Below are positions 23,465-35,500 of a stretch of DNA of 64,000 bases, piece after piece. The notes beneath the pieces are model-generated. The model searched no databases. It was given only the letters and a program-made list of their open reading frames with translations, and was not told the origin of the DNA. Location of the stretch: the NCBI GenBank assembly GCA_963969595.1, contig OZ018408.1:36518108-36582107 (forward strand), read 5' to 3'. Each line of letters begins with the position of its first letter. Within the stretch, counting starts at the first letter, position 1. This DNA is from Neckera pumila (Eukaryota > Streptophyta > Bryopsida > Hypnales > Neckeraceae). A program made the position numbers and the translations under genes.

Positions 23465-24170
23465 TCACAAGCGGACACTGCAAGCAACACCAATCGCAAT
23501 CACAAGTGGTCACCAATCACAAAACCCAAAACATTGATTGCAGTCACAAGCGGACACCAATCGCAAAACCCCAAACACCAATCACAATGAATAGTGGACA
23601 CTGAGCACAAAACCTCAAAATCTCACAAAGGCGATTGAGCAAAACCAAAATCTCATAAAAGAAAAACACCCACTGTTGGCACTTGGCAGCACCTGCGGAG
23701 CATTGCCCGGCACTCCGGCAGCACCTGTGGAGCACTGCCTGGCACTCCGGCAGCACCTGCTGAGCACTGCCCGGCACTCCGGCAGCACCTGCGGAGCGCC
23801 CAGTCGCGGTAGTCGCCCACCAAAACATAACACCTTGCGCCAACTAAACACAACACTTCAACAACAAAAAAACAAAGCAACAGTCTGGCAGTACCTGCGG
23901 AGTGCGGAGCAAGCATGGATCGCCGATCACAACCATCGATCGCAACCACGCCACCGATCGCAACTAGCTGCGCAACCAATCGATCACAACTCGCAACTAC
24001 CGATCGCAACCACGCCACTGATCGCAACCACGCGCGCCAGGCCACCACCGATCGCCAAGCCCCACACGCTGCCACTAATCGAAAGTCGCAACCCGCCGCC
24101 ACCGATTGCAACTCAAAACCTGACACCGATCGCACCGATCGCAACTTGCAAGCCACACTGATCGCAACGC
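23465..24170. repeat. GC-rich tandem repeats beside the hAT pseudogene
   Basis: The 'aatcacaagcggacaccaatcgcaa' phrase is repeated between about 23470 and 23590. From 23920 to 24165 there are many copies of GATCGCAAC variants. In between (23686-23800) is a 32-bp minisatellite. Open frames on both strands here are products of the repetition. The array lies upstream of the transposase and could be its promoter-side or subterminal region. Confidence 0.7.
23686..23800. repeat. 32-bp minisatellite, about 3.6 units
   Basis: Three full units (starting 23686, 23718 and 23750) plus a partial one. Each starts GCAGCACCTG and ends CCCGGCACTCCG or CCTGGCACTCCG, with only 1-3 differences between units. 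Confidence 0.92.
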
Positions 24171-24190
24171 AAGCACAGCAACCACCACTA

Positions 24191-24509
24191 ATCGCTCAAA
24201 TCTCACGCTTGCGATTGCCTAAAATCCACAATCTCATGAAAAAACGAAGCCATGCACTCATGTAGCAGTACAGCACCACCCGAGTGACTCGACAGCACCT
24301 ACGGAGTGCCCAGTCGCGGAGTCGCCCACAGTTCAAAAGTACGTGATCGCTCAAATCTCACGCTTGCGATTGCCTAAAATCCAAAATCTCATGAAAAAAC
24401 GAAGCCATGCACTCATGCAACAGTACAGCACCACGGCACCACCCGAGTGATCCTACAACACCTACGGAGCGCCCAGTCGCGGAGTCGCCCACAGTTCAAA
24501 AGTACGCGA
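24191..24509. repeat. Tandem duplication with 155-bp period
   Basis: Two copies start ATCGCTCAAATCTCACGCTT (24191 and 24346) and both run through 'aaaaacgaagccatgcactcatg', 'cagtacagcaccac' and 'cagtcgcggagtcgcccac'. The second copy has an extra GGCACCAC. They lie on the 5' side of the hAT pseudogene. Confidence 0.9.
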
Positions 24510-25971
24510 TACAACAGAAGAGCAGGATCACACTCATCACATGAAGCCAACAAAACATCAATCAGAACTCCAGAACAACAAAATCCAGGTCTCCAGGAAG
24601 CCAGGAAGGTGACGCTGTGGCGGCTGTGCGTACTGCGTAAGACTGCCTGAGTGCCTGCGAGACTGCGAGAGAGCAAAACTGCAAAGCTGCGTAAACGAAT
24701 TGTTCCCGATGAAATGTCAGCCGTTGGTCGATGCCAAGATTGACGGCCCAATTGGCTAACGGCTAGGGTTTAGTACTTTGGTGTCTCTTAGTGAAGCATT
24801 GAAGCAGTTAAGCCAACCAGCAGGGCAGGGCCGCCGGCTGCAGGGTTAGTGGTAACTGGTAAGTGCAATAGTCACTGACTCACTGAGCAATATTTCAAAA
24901 ATCCAGGTTGTTTTAATTTTCCAACTCCCAAATACTTTGGATGCCTTTCAGTCTTTGAATGAGGCAATGAGGGATACTTGATTACAATGTGCTAATTGTG
25001 CTTGATTATTAGGAATTTGGTTACCTTGGTACAGTAGAATATTATATATACTTACATAGTATTAAAAAAATTTCCTAAAAAGTATATGCCTGGTCGGCTG
25101 CCCGCCGTGAAAAATGCCTTTCAATTGGTAATTTGCCGTGGGTACTCCTAGGGCAACTTGCCAAAATGCCAGCATTTTTTTTCCTAGTCGGCTCGTTTCC
25201 GAAAACCTTCATTTTTCTTCCGGAACCCCTTCCTAAACATTTCTATCTCATTCGGAAATTCTCAATATCAACCGGCTAGCTTGTAACTAACCGGCGGCAC
25301 TCCCCTTTCATTGCTCTCGACTGCATTTTGAATCATGACTGAATACTACTGCCACCCACAATTCCTCACATTCTAATAAAATGATTTTAAGGTAGAAGCA
25401 CCAGTAGTCAATCATTTAAGCACTTTTGGGAGCAGATCATGCGCAGTAAGAGGTGGAGGAAATTTTCCTCATATATAGGAAGATAGGAAATATGGAGATT
25501 GCAAAAAATTCAGAATTTATTCCCGAAATTGAAAATACAGTGAACTTTGGGAGCCAAAAAGTGCATTTCACTAATAGACAATGTCTAGACTCTTCCAATT
25601 CCGATCATTCAAGAAACATTTTCCCACACAAACACACATCTAAAAATTGCAAAGAACAAAAGTCACTTGTCAATAAACCAAAATTGCAGAGTATACAAGT
25701 CACTTGTCAACAAACTCTGTAAGTTCAGCTTACTCTCATGCACACTAAATAGTTCCAAACTTCCACAAGTAAGGTAGAACCACCCATAATTGATTGAATG
25801 AAGCAATATCTGACATGCTATGGAGTAGTGCAAGGTAAAAAAATATTTTCAGAGGTGCATCTATGGAAAGGAAGGGGATTGCAAAAAATTTGGTAATTTT
25901 ATCGCTTGAATTAAAATTACTATGAATTATTAAAGCCAATAGTTGGCCTTAACCTATATTCATTGTATAGA
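24510..25971. other. Intergenic DNA, no gene seen
   Basis: GC-rich up to about 24890, then AT-rich. An 89-codon frame at 25453-25722 has no recognisable feature. Nothing else recognised. Confidence 0.35.
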
Positions 25972-26194
25972 CACTACAAGAAAAAAGGGTGTTTTCAGTG
26001 AGTTTTTAAGTATAGTCCTAGAGATAAGATTATAAATGATGACCTTTCTGGATATTTACAACAAAATTTTACTAGAAATTCATGTATTTCAAGTATAAAT
26101 TTTATTGAAAATCTCCATAAAGGTCATTACTTATGATCTTATCTCTAGGACTATACTTAAAAACTCTCTTATAACACCCCTTTCTCTTGTAGTG
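25972..26194. mobile_element. CACTA-like foldback MITE with 3-bp duplication
   Basis: The 223-bp element starts CACTACAAGAAAA and ends TCTCTTGTAGTG, with AGA directly before (25969-25971) and after (26195-26197). The arms of about 80 bp are imperfect inverted repeats; both include AGTATAGTCCTAGAGATAAG or its complement. CACTA ends plus a 3-bp duplication are diagnostic of the CACTA (En/Spm) superfamily. It is non-coding and so mobilised in trans. A half copy lies at 5550-5672. Confidence 0.93.
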
Positions 26195-26399
26195 AGAGTC
26201 TTTCCATTCCGATCATTAAGAGACTACTTCTTGCCACTCTGGCACTCCAAATCAAGGACATGTGTTGAGACAAGAATGGTGGAATTGAAAGGTGAAAATC
26301 ACGGTTGGAAAACAAGACCCAATGGTTGGCAATGAGTGCTTGCCTCTGTTGCATTTAAGAAACCCTTTTGAATGACAATGAAGCAGTGGTTGGTAATGG

Positions 26400-27150
26400 G
26401 GGGTTCTACCTTATTATAAGTTGGAGCTTAGTACTTCAAGTAGGCACCCAAAATGCACTCTGAGCCAAAACCGCCATCATACATCTCCAAAAGCAATAAG
26501 TACCTATGTGAAAAAAATGATTTTAGAGCATCTACAATGGTCTCTGTGACGGTATTGGCATTGTGCCAAGTGCAAAGGAATTTGGAATGAAAATTGCGCT
26601 CCAATGCAACCATGATGGAGGCATGCATTTCCATGGTTTCGATATTTGATTGCCAAATTTGTAAATGTAAAGGTCCGCAAGTTGACTCACTGTAAAAATT
26701 GTCATTATTATCAACCCTTTTTCTGCATTATTATAAGTGCTAATCAATTCAAATTTCCTTGCTTTTCATGAAAAGTCTTTTTTTAATGTAGATTTTTTTC
26801 TTTCATTCTTTTTATAATGTGGAAAAGTCCATTTGACAATTGGATTGGTGACCTTGCACTGGATCTATTTGTTCATTAAAACCCCCAGCACTATACGGGC
26901 CTCGTTGAATGCTCTTCCATTTGCCAATACAAGAATTGTTTGCTGAGAGACCTCCAACAACCTCTACAAAAAAAAAGTGACTCTTCATAACTTTTACATT
27001 TGGGATCCAAATGTTGCATTCTTTGGTGTGTTTGAACCTCCTTTCACTTACCGGCAATAAAATATGAAACTTTAAGTAGTCTAATCATAGTAACTGCAGT
27101 AGGCGCAGTAGCAAATTGTGGCGTTTTTGGGGGTGCCAGCCTTCCAGTAC
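26400..27150. repeat. Dispersed repeat carrying an unoccupied TTAA site
   Basis: The middle (about 26590-26930) is the paralogue of the DNA on both sides of the MITE at 10694-11611, and its TTAA at 26783-26786 is unoccupied. The right part (26985-27150) is family M3 copy 3. Phrases shared with 14400-14700 include 'gccatcat..acatctccaaaa'. No coding capacity. Confidence 0.65.
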
Positions 27151-29489
27151 TACGGTACTGTAGTTGCTGAATTAAAACCAAAAATTTCACTCTAATTTAT
27201 TACTACTGCACCCCAATCCAAGAGTACAAAATTGTCTGACAGTAGTATCTACCCTACTGTAGAAGCTGCAGTAGTAAATTCTTGAGTGGCCATAATAATA
27301 ACTGCAATGGCCTTTCTTCCCCATCCAAGCTCCAACCTAACACAACCCTAAAAATGAAAGAGCCTCTCGCTCTCTCCCCCTTTCCTCAGTTTGCCATCAT
27401 AAGCTTCCCTCTGCATTCACACATTTTTTGCTGCTGTGTGCAATTTTTCAACATGGAAAGGAGCCCGGCAATCATGATGCACGTCCACACTCCACACAAA
27501 GCAGGTGACCCACCAATCTCACTGCCATTTCATGTTCATTTGTTAATCAATAAAAAGTGCTCGTGCGCGCGCAAATGTGATAGTTGAACCTTTGCATGAG
27601 ATTCCCCGCCTCCCTCCCTCCCTGCAAAACCATCTTTGTGCTCGCCTTTTCTCATCCACAATGATAAGAAAAAACAGCATAGCATAGCATGCAGATAATT
27701 GGCGCCCACCATCATCACCACTCATGTGATCATGATCCTTTTGCAACTTTGCAAGCCAAGGGATCCAGTTGACAAAATTACAAGCACAAAGAGCCCTCAC
27801 TAAGCTTAAACCTGAATTTTTTTGATGCAAATAACAACAATCACTTAAACTCAAGGCCGGAAAGGAAAGATCCCACCTGCAGTGAAATGATCAATTTCAT
27901 TTAAGTCCGGCACCCGAGTCCAGACGCCAGACGCCCAGAGAATCGTAACCCTGGCACCTGGCCAACTTCAATAGCCAGCTCATTTAAAGCCTTCTGACAC
28001 CCTGCTCGGTACTCTAAACTATTAAGATTCACATTACCGGTAATCAAGGCTTAAATGAGTCACCTGCTTAAAAGCCACCACTTTTGAATGCCACAGACTC
28101 CATCTCCGACGTCGCAAGCTTTGCAAATTCTGAATTTTGGAGCCCAAATTGTAACGAGAGATTGCAATGAATACCGTGATTGAGAGTCACTGACTAACCT
28201 GGCGGATGATGGAGGTCTAATTGTTGTGCACAACTACAGTTTTAGCCCGAACATTGGCAAAGGATTTGCGTACAGTAGTTTTCTACTTTTGACAGAGGCC
28301 GTTTAGGTCAGCATGGATAAGAATCATTTCATCTCTCAAATATTTCTCAAACATCATCTCATCCTCTCAAATATCGTCTCACGTAAATTAAACCCAAATT
28401 TGAGAGATATTTGCAGAAGAATTTCCGTTTAGGTCAATCCTGTTATCTCGCAGATCATGGAAGACTAAGTGTTGATCACCCTCCTAATCTAAGTTATCTC
28501 GTAGTCATAATAGACAGTTTCCTCCTTTGGCCCATACGGTTGTTGTCTTGTTGCTTTGCAGGAAAGCCAAGCGAGCCTGTCAGAAGGAAAGTGGAAGGAT
28601 TTGGTTTCCCCCTTCAAACACAGAGAGACACGGAGTCGTGAAGTGCAGCAGGAATTGCCATACAAGGCTGTCCCTGTAGAGTGATCGCACAATGTGTCGT
28701 AGTAGAAAAAACTCTTTTACCGTAGTTTTCCATTCAGTCATGATCTGCTAGTGGAAGGAAAAGCGTCCCCCCGTCCTCGAGTGCTTGTGCCAATGTGCGT
28801 ATTGTATTCCTTCCCCGGATTCCCTCCGAAGTCTGAAGAGAAGATCATGGTCCGCAAGCAAGCTCTGGCGGCTCCAGTTCCTTGGGGAGCACGTAAACTA
28901 CGTACCTTGCGTGTCGATCTCCGCTTCGCAATGCACATTGAAGTTTGTAGAAGGCCGTGTCAGTCTCAGACACACCAAATGGGTAACAGCTTTTGAGTCC
29001 CTTCGTTAGAGATCCCATTTCCATAGCTTTTGATTCCCTTCTTCACAGATCTCTTCTTCGTCATTGAGCTTCTGGCCACCAGGGCTAGAAACTCAAGACA
29101 TTCACGAGTGAAATAGGACCTTCAGGAGCTTACTGGATCGATCTTTGATCATTATATTCCCCAGTCACTCCACCTTTCATCACTTTCCCGAAAGCATGCA
29201 ATAGATTTTATTCTTCATTAAGCTTGTGTTTCGCATTCAAGTGCCCAGCATGGCTGGAAACTCCAAAGACATGTAATAGGACTTTCAAGAGCTTGCTGTG
29301 TCATTGATCATTCTCCTCCTTCAATCGCTTTCCCGAAAGTGTCCAAAAACTCCTCCGAAAGTTTTCAATCCTCCTTTTCTCGCTTTCCCGAAAGTTTCCA
29401 AAAAGTTTCGCAATCATTCAATTTTCAGTATGCAATCCCCAGAGCTTGCAACTGCTCAGAAGCGCAAATTTGTGGAGTGAGATTGAATC
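27151..29489. other. Region upstream of the ligase gene, no assigned gene
   Basis: Frames of 60-103 codons occur on both strands (for example 27543-27854 - and 28751-28996 +) but none shows a domain or supported splice sites. The composition becomes less AT-rich after about 28400. The related phrases near 29090-29130 and 29255-29300, and the repeated CTTTCCCGAAAG-type palindromic motif (four times between 29185 and 29395), suggest promoter-proximal repeats of the downstream gene. No TATA box could be placed with confidence. Confidence 0.4.
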
Positions 29490-29534
29490 ATGGATTTTGA
29501 GGGTGCCGACAGTAGCATGTTGGGATTCATTTGA
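29490..29534 (+). promoter_or_regulatory. Possible upstream ORF of 14 codons
   Basis: An ATG at 29490 opens a 14-codon frame ending in TGA at 29532, 35 bases before the proposed start of the TRIM37-like protein and in another frame. If the transcript begins upstream of it, it could dampen translation of the main frame. The transcription start is unknown, so this is inference. Confidence 0.35.
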
Positions 29535-29568
29535 AGGGTGGGATATATCCATCCGAGGGGTGAGTAGC

Positions 29569-32500
29569 ATGGCGGCTGCAGGGGCCAGTTTGCAGCGAGG
29601 CGGAAGCAGCAATGGCAATGGCAGCCGAAGCTCGAGCTCCAGCAGCGCGTGTACGCGCGTGGCGCCCGTCGTAGGGAACGTCGTGGCGGTGTCGCCGGCG
29701 CACTCATTGGACTACGACTGCACCGATTGCGGATCCTTCTTGTTTGGACACCGTGGTCGTGTTCGTCCTGCATCGCGGCCGCAGGGGCATCATGGGACTC
29801 GCAGCAATGGACATCATCACTCGCACCGCAACAGCCTTAGTGAGCCTGCACAGGTCTGGCCTTCGGTACCATTCTCTTTACTTTCTTGTGGAGAAACTAC
29901 TGTTTGGAACTTGCATTGTTGCATTCTACCGGCGTTCTGCTGTTTGGAGTTAGTTCACCTCCATCTCCGCCATTCTCATCGCTTTCTTCTGCAAAACCTT
30001 CAGTTTGGAACTTGCATTGTTGCTTACCTCCTCTCCCTCCTGCATGATCATTCTAAAACCGCATTCGACAGGCGTTCTGCTGTAGGGATTTTTGGAATTC
30101 AGAGCTTGGGATTGTACTGAAACGGCTCTCTAGCTTTGTAGTCCATCTGCATCTTGCGGTGATCTAATTATTTACATTTGCCTCGAGTTTGGAGTTGTTT
30201 TACCTCCTTTGCCGTCATTCTCTTCACTTTCTTCTAGCTGCACAACCTCCTGTTTGGAACATGCTTTCTTGTATACCTCCTTTTCCGACTTGCATAGTCA
30301 TTCTAAACCCGCATTCTACCGGCCTTCTGTTGTTGAGATTGGGACAATTCAGAGCTTGGGATTGTCCTGGAACGGTTCTCTAGCTCTGTAGTCTTCCGTC
30401 CTCTTTGTCTTGCACCTTGCTGTGATCTATCTGTTTTGAGTTTTGAGTTAGTTCACCTCCTGGGCCGCCATTCTCTCGTATTGTTTCGCACAAAACTTTC
30501 CGCTTCAGGTCGCCATTTGTGCTTTGTGGAACACGCCCTTTTAGGTCTGCCTCTGCCTGATTATTTCACCGGCATTCTTGTGTCTATTCAAAGCTTGGGA
30601 TTCAACAGAATTGATTTCATCATCTTGCGTACAATTGTTCGTTGTTTAGTTTGCTTTCATATTGCTGCACAACTTTGATTGCTTGTTGTGAGTTAGGAGG
30701 TGCGTTATATCTCTCTAAAACCCCATATTCAGTTCCCTCCCAAGGAGGTCTTTTTCAAAAAATCTTTAGTTGAGAATGAGCATAAAATCTGAATTTTTGA
30801 TTTGGAGGGCAACTATTGCTTGCTTTAATGTCAAGACTTTAAGTGAGGAGGTGGGTTATAGCTCATTAGATACCCAGTTTCAGTTGCTTTCCAAGAAGAT
30901 ACCACTCTAAACCATTTGGTTGAAAAATGAGCGTAAAATCTCAATTTCTGACTTGTAGTGCAACAATCGCTTGCTGTGAGGAGATGTATTATACCTTATA
31001 ATACACCTCCTCACAGCAAGCGATTGTAAATACGAGCCCAATTTGCCAACGAAAACCTCTGAGTGCACCGATTGTGCTCTAATTCAGTACCTTAGGCTTT
31101 CCCCACCTGCTGTTCAGGATTTCTCCCAATCTGGGTTTTAGCACTCAAGGGTTTAAGACATCATTTCGCCCTTCTCTATCCAATCTCTCTGAGTGAGACT
31201 TCTATCATGCACTGTTGCAGGCACATGCACAGAGACTCCTGGTCGTTAATTCCACGTCATTTGCACCGGCGGTGTCATCGATTCTCCCACAGAACGAGCA
31301 GTTGTCGTCTTCTTCTTCTGCAGCTAGGGAAGCTGTGGAAAGTGCTGTGGCGTACGTGAATGGCGTCGGCTTACATGATTCGAATGAGGCGAGTGAATCC
31401 GTGTCGTTGCAGGAGGAGGATGAAGATGGGGATGCGGAGGTAGGTGCGAATTCTGCTGCGACGATGGCAGACTTTGTGGCGTGTCATGGGGCAACGAACG
31501 CTGGTGGACGTGGCGGCAGTGATTCTGCGTCGACGTTGGCGGAGATTTTCCGGTGCTTCATCTGTCTGGGCAAGGTGCTGCCTGGTTCCCTCACACTCGA
31601 ACTGCCAATTTTTTTTTCTTTTTTCATTTTTTTGTGTGTGTGTGGAACAACAGGGTGAAAGCTTGATGCATGAAAAACAAAGCTTCTTTGTTAGTGGGTC
31701 GCGTGTTAGCGGGCTGGGAAGATAGGAAGATGGCTTGGTGAATGGGATCATTGAAACCTACTAAGGTGGAAAAAAGGAAACGTACAAAGAGGGAAATGGG
31801 AAGCCACCCACATTCTCTGGATCACAAGCCTTCTTCATACTTAACTCTTGGGTGATGGAATTTTTTGGTTGCGAAGTGAATTCCGCAAGCTATTGATTCT
31901 TTCCCTCCGTTCCAAAATGCTCATTCGTTGACTCTCACACTTGCTATTACAGCCTTCTGTAAAATGGCATTCGAGAACATCTCAGCTCACTTGCCGCTCT
32001 GTTGGTGATTGTAGCACACAGTTCGAAGTATTTTCTAGTTGAGACCCCAGGTGGTGGTGAGAATAAAAAGGGTTAAGTTTCCAGTAGGGTTTCATTGTGA
32101 ATTCAAGCGTTTGCTAAGTAAGCACATGGAGAAACTGTTTGGAGGGTAATTGCAGCTAATTGAGACCTAGTTCTGAAACGGATTCCTACATATTCTTACT
32201 TAAAATGTATAGTCTCTATTCATGAGAGCCTAGGGTGCTTTTCGTTACGCCAATTTTCAGCACTTCGGAAATTTTTAGTTGACCCGTATGGCGTCCAAAA
32301 AATGTATGGTAGGAGAATCTAGGATCCATTTTTGACACCCAACAAGAGCCAAAAAAAACTTTCAAAGTGTAGTACTCGAAACCATGCTCAAAATGCTGTT
32401 TCCGACAAATGCAGGTGTAGTTACCTCAATCAAAGCTACAGAAGTTTGGTTGAATGAGTACGAACTGACTGACAGAAACACTCGATCTAGCTTATTCCTT

Positions 32501-35500
32501 GTGCACTTCTAAAATTAAAAATAAGTTCCCTTAAGTAAGAATCGGAAGTATGAGCAGATGGTGAGAATTAATTTTAATTTTTGTTTGGTTGCTGCTGAAA
32601 GCAAACAGTTTCGTAAATTTTTCAGAGTAGCACTGAATTACTTATTCTCAAAGCGTCTTTCACAAAAACATGTTTAAGACTAGACTTATTTTCGACCTCC
32701 CTAACTACTGAAAGCCTTGGCATGAGAAACCGTGGTTAAAACCGTGGCACCTTTCATGAAGGGAATCTTAGTTTTACTGGTCACCTTTAAGGTTGCTACT
32801 TGAATTGCATTGAGTGAAATTATGGATGTATGGTTCCAGGTGGAATTGAGGCATCTATCTTAACAATCTCAATGTTGTGTTTTCCTTCAGGTTGTGGATG
32901 CCCAATTGTGTCCATGTTGTTCCAAGCTTGTGTGTCAGCCATGTATTAAGGTCAGTGGTACCATAAGACAAAGCTGTTTCCAGGGCTTTATGAACGGGAA
33001 TGTCTTCTATCAGCAAGGTTTTCGTTTATGAAATTGTATTATGTTTGTATCCACGAAACTCACATTGTGCTATAGTTAAATATTTTGTATTCTAGTCTAG
33101 TTGAATGTTTTGTATACTAATCTAGTTGAATATTTTGTATACTTCGTATCTTCAGAGATGGCTCACAGATCAGAAGTCAGAATGCCCACATTGTCGGGCA
33201 CCGCTACTGGTCTCACAACTCGTGAGTTGTCGATTCATTTCCGAGATATCTTTGGTAATCTCACTTTCTCTTTCCTCCTCTTTAAGTTTTTATTTGTTTT
33301 TTCACCCGCACATACATTGTTCTTCACTGATTCTGAGGACATGGATTACGGCCTCATCTGAATTAAATTTTACGCAATATGACAGTTTGAATTCTTCATT
33401 TGCTAAATTTGATCCTTAGGGGTTAAACCTATATCTGCAATAAGTGCTAATTAGGATTTGACAGCACGACCTGACCCTGTGGTAGAGAAGACAGTTGATG
33501 AATTTATTCCAATTGCAACTACCATCTTTGTATTGAGCATTCTTTTGTTTGATGGATTGCAGGAAGTTGAGAAGATTCAAGGAAAACTCGGTGACAGTCC
33601 AATAGACAAGGTGATCAATTATTCTGACCAACATTTGACATAACCAAACCCTTTCCTTCCTCCCTAACATGCTCGAGAGCTCTTGTCGAGCACCCTATGA
33701 ATTGGCATGAAAAGGAATCTCAGACACCTTGTTTTGCAAAGTAGGGCTCAATTTGAAACAAGCAAGTGAGAATTTCTCAAGCCAAGGAGTCATTGTCTTC
33801 ACACACGTGAGAATTTATCATAGCTTTAATTTAGTCTTTGTCATGAATTTGCCCTAAATAACTCTTACATGACACTGTTCTCAAAAGGGGCTTAGTCACT
33901 ACTACTGAATCAACAAAATTATGTGGGTTCTTGACCATTTATTCAAACGTGATCTACTAAAATCATTGAAATCAGTTGATATATTCGAACCAATTTGTCC
34001 GCACCTACGTAAGTTTGTTGATTCAAAGTGCGTTTTCTTCTAGTTCAATAGTGTTATAGGTTATGAGTGGTTCCATTTTTGTGTATTTCCATTTGGAAGT
34101 TGGTGTGTTGACGACGTTTTCTGAATTTATGAGCACTGGCATGTGGGTTGGTGGGATAATAGCAGTACTGTCCGGCTCATGACAGCCCACTTCTCTACTT
34201 TTGTACGACATGCTCAGTGGCCGTGTGCTCAGACTGCGCTGTCCTAATTGAGGTACAGTACATTTCTTAAAAAACTTTATCTTGGGTTTTTTCTTATATA
34301 TCTTTCCCTGGTCATTGAAGGCTACTCTAGATTTATTGGTGTGTTGGTCACAACTTTTTGGATTTTATCATTTTTTGTTTGCAATGTGTGTATAATCAGT
34401 TGTATAATCTGATGTCTATATGATGTTTGTCTATCGTCTGCACAGGATCACCGAAACCACACATTTGAGAAGCTTAGTGTGGCCTACGGTCGTCACAAGA
34501 AGAAGATTCGCATGGAAGCTGCTGGGCTGCGGAAGCGGCGAAAGGTACAAATTTTTTTGTTCAAAATTGAATGATACGTCTAGAGTTCTTAAACTTTATA
34601 CGGAGGAGAGGTTATCTTTAATCTAATCTACAAATTAGATAAAGTCTAATAGGAATAGATTTGAGTCTGGAGCTATTCATATAAGGACAAATGTGTTAAA
34701 TTATGTGAAGACAAAAAGCGTTGATGTGAGTGTACCTTGCCACCTGACCATTAAAGAGAGAATTGATAGATATACTCAACTCAACTACAGTTACTTTATC
34801 CATGGGTTTACTTTAATATTGCCTAGATGTCTTTCTATGGTATTATATTTTTTATACCAGACTTACTAAGTGTATTGTGTGCTTACTAGTGGTGTACCCT
34901 TCTATTTGTTTAGCTAGCTATGTTAAATAGTGCCCTAGCTACGTCCAAATCCATAGACTCTAGCGTAATTAAAATACTACTCCGTATTAAGTAATTAAAT
35001 CCCATATCACTCCTTCATGAAGTGCTTGAAAACTGATGATCTCAAATTCCTATTTGCCTGACAGGAGCTTTCTGCATTAGTGACGTCGGTTGATAAAAAT
35101 ATTGAGGCTGTGCTGAAGGTTTGCAATTTCTCAACATCTTGGTGCTTTTCAATGCCATGTTTTTGTCTTTTTGCATAAAAGATTTGTTTGTATAATATTT
35201 AAGAGCCGGGCCAATAAAAAAATAAAAAATAAAGAATAAAGAATAATAATGAATAAAGACGAGCCTAAAGAGGAGTTGTTACTAGTGTTACTATCAGTTG
35301 TTTTTATTATGTACGCTTTGTGAAAACCCTGAACCGTGTGTGTTCGTGTTCGTGTTTTGGGCAGTCGAAGGACGAGTCAGCAGCTGAACTTCAAATAGCA
35401 TTTAAAAGGATGCAGGTGAATTATCTTCTTCATCTTCTTCTAGAGCTACGAGGACGTACTTTCACTATTTTCTCTTTGTTTTGTACTTTTTATACAATCC

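Noticed and set aside
23653..24265. Frames of 100-167 codons in both directions
   Set aside because: They arise from the 32-bp minisatellite and GATCGCAAC repeats; the translations are simple periodic strings.
28751..29009. Two overlapping frames of 74-81 codons upstream of the ligase gene
   Set aside because: Overlapping in different frames, no domain, no acceptor or donor that would join them to the ligase exons.
29446..29568. An N-terminal extension of the ligase upstream of ATG 29569
   Set aside because: The frame is open but lacks an in-frame ATG; the extension is not needed for any domain.
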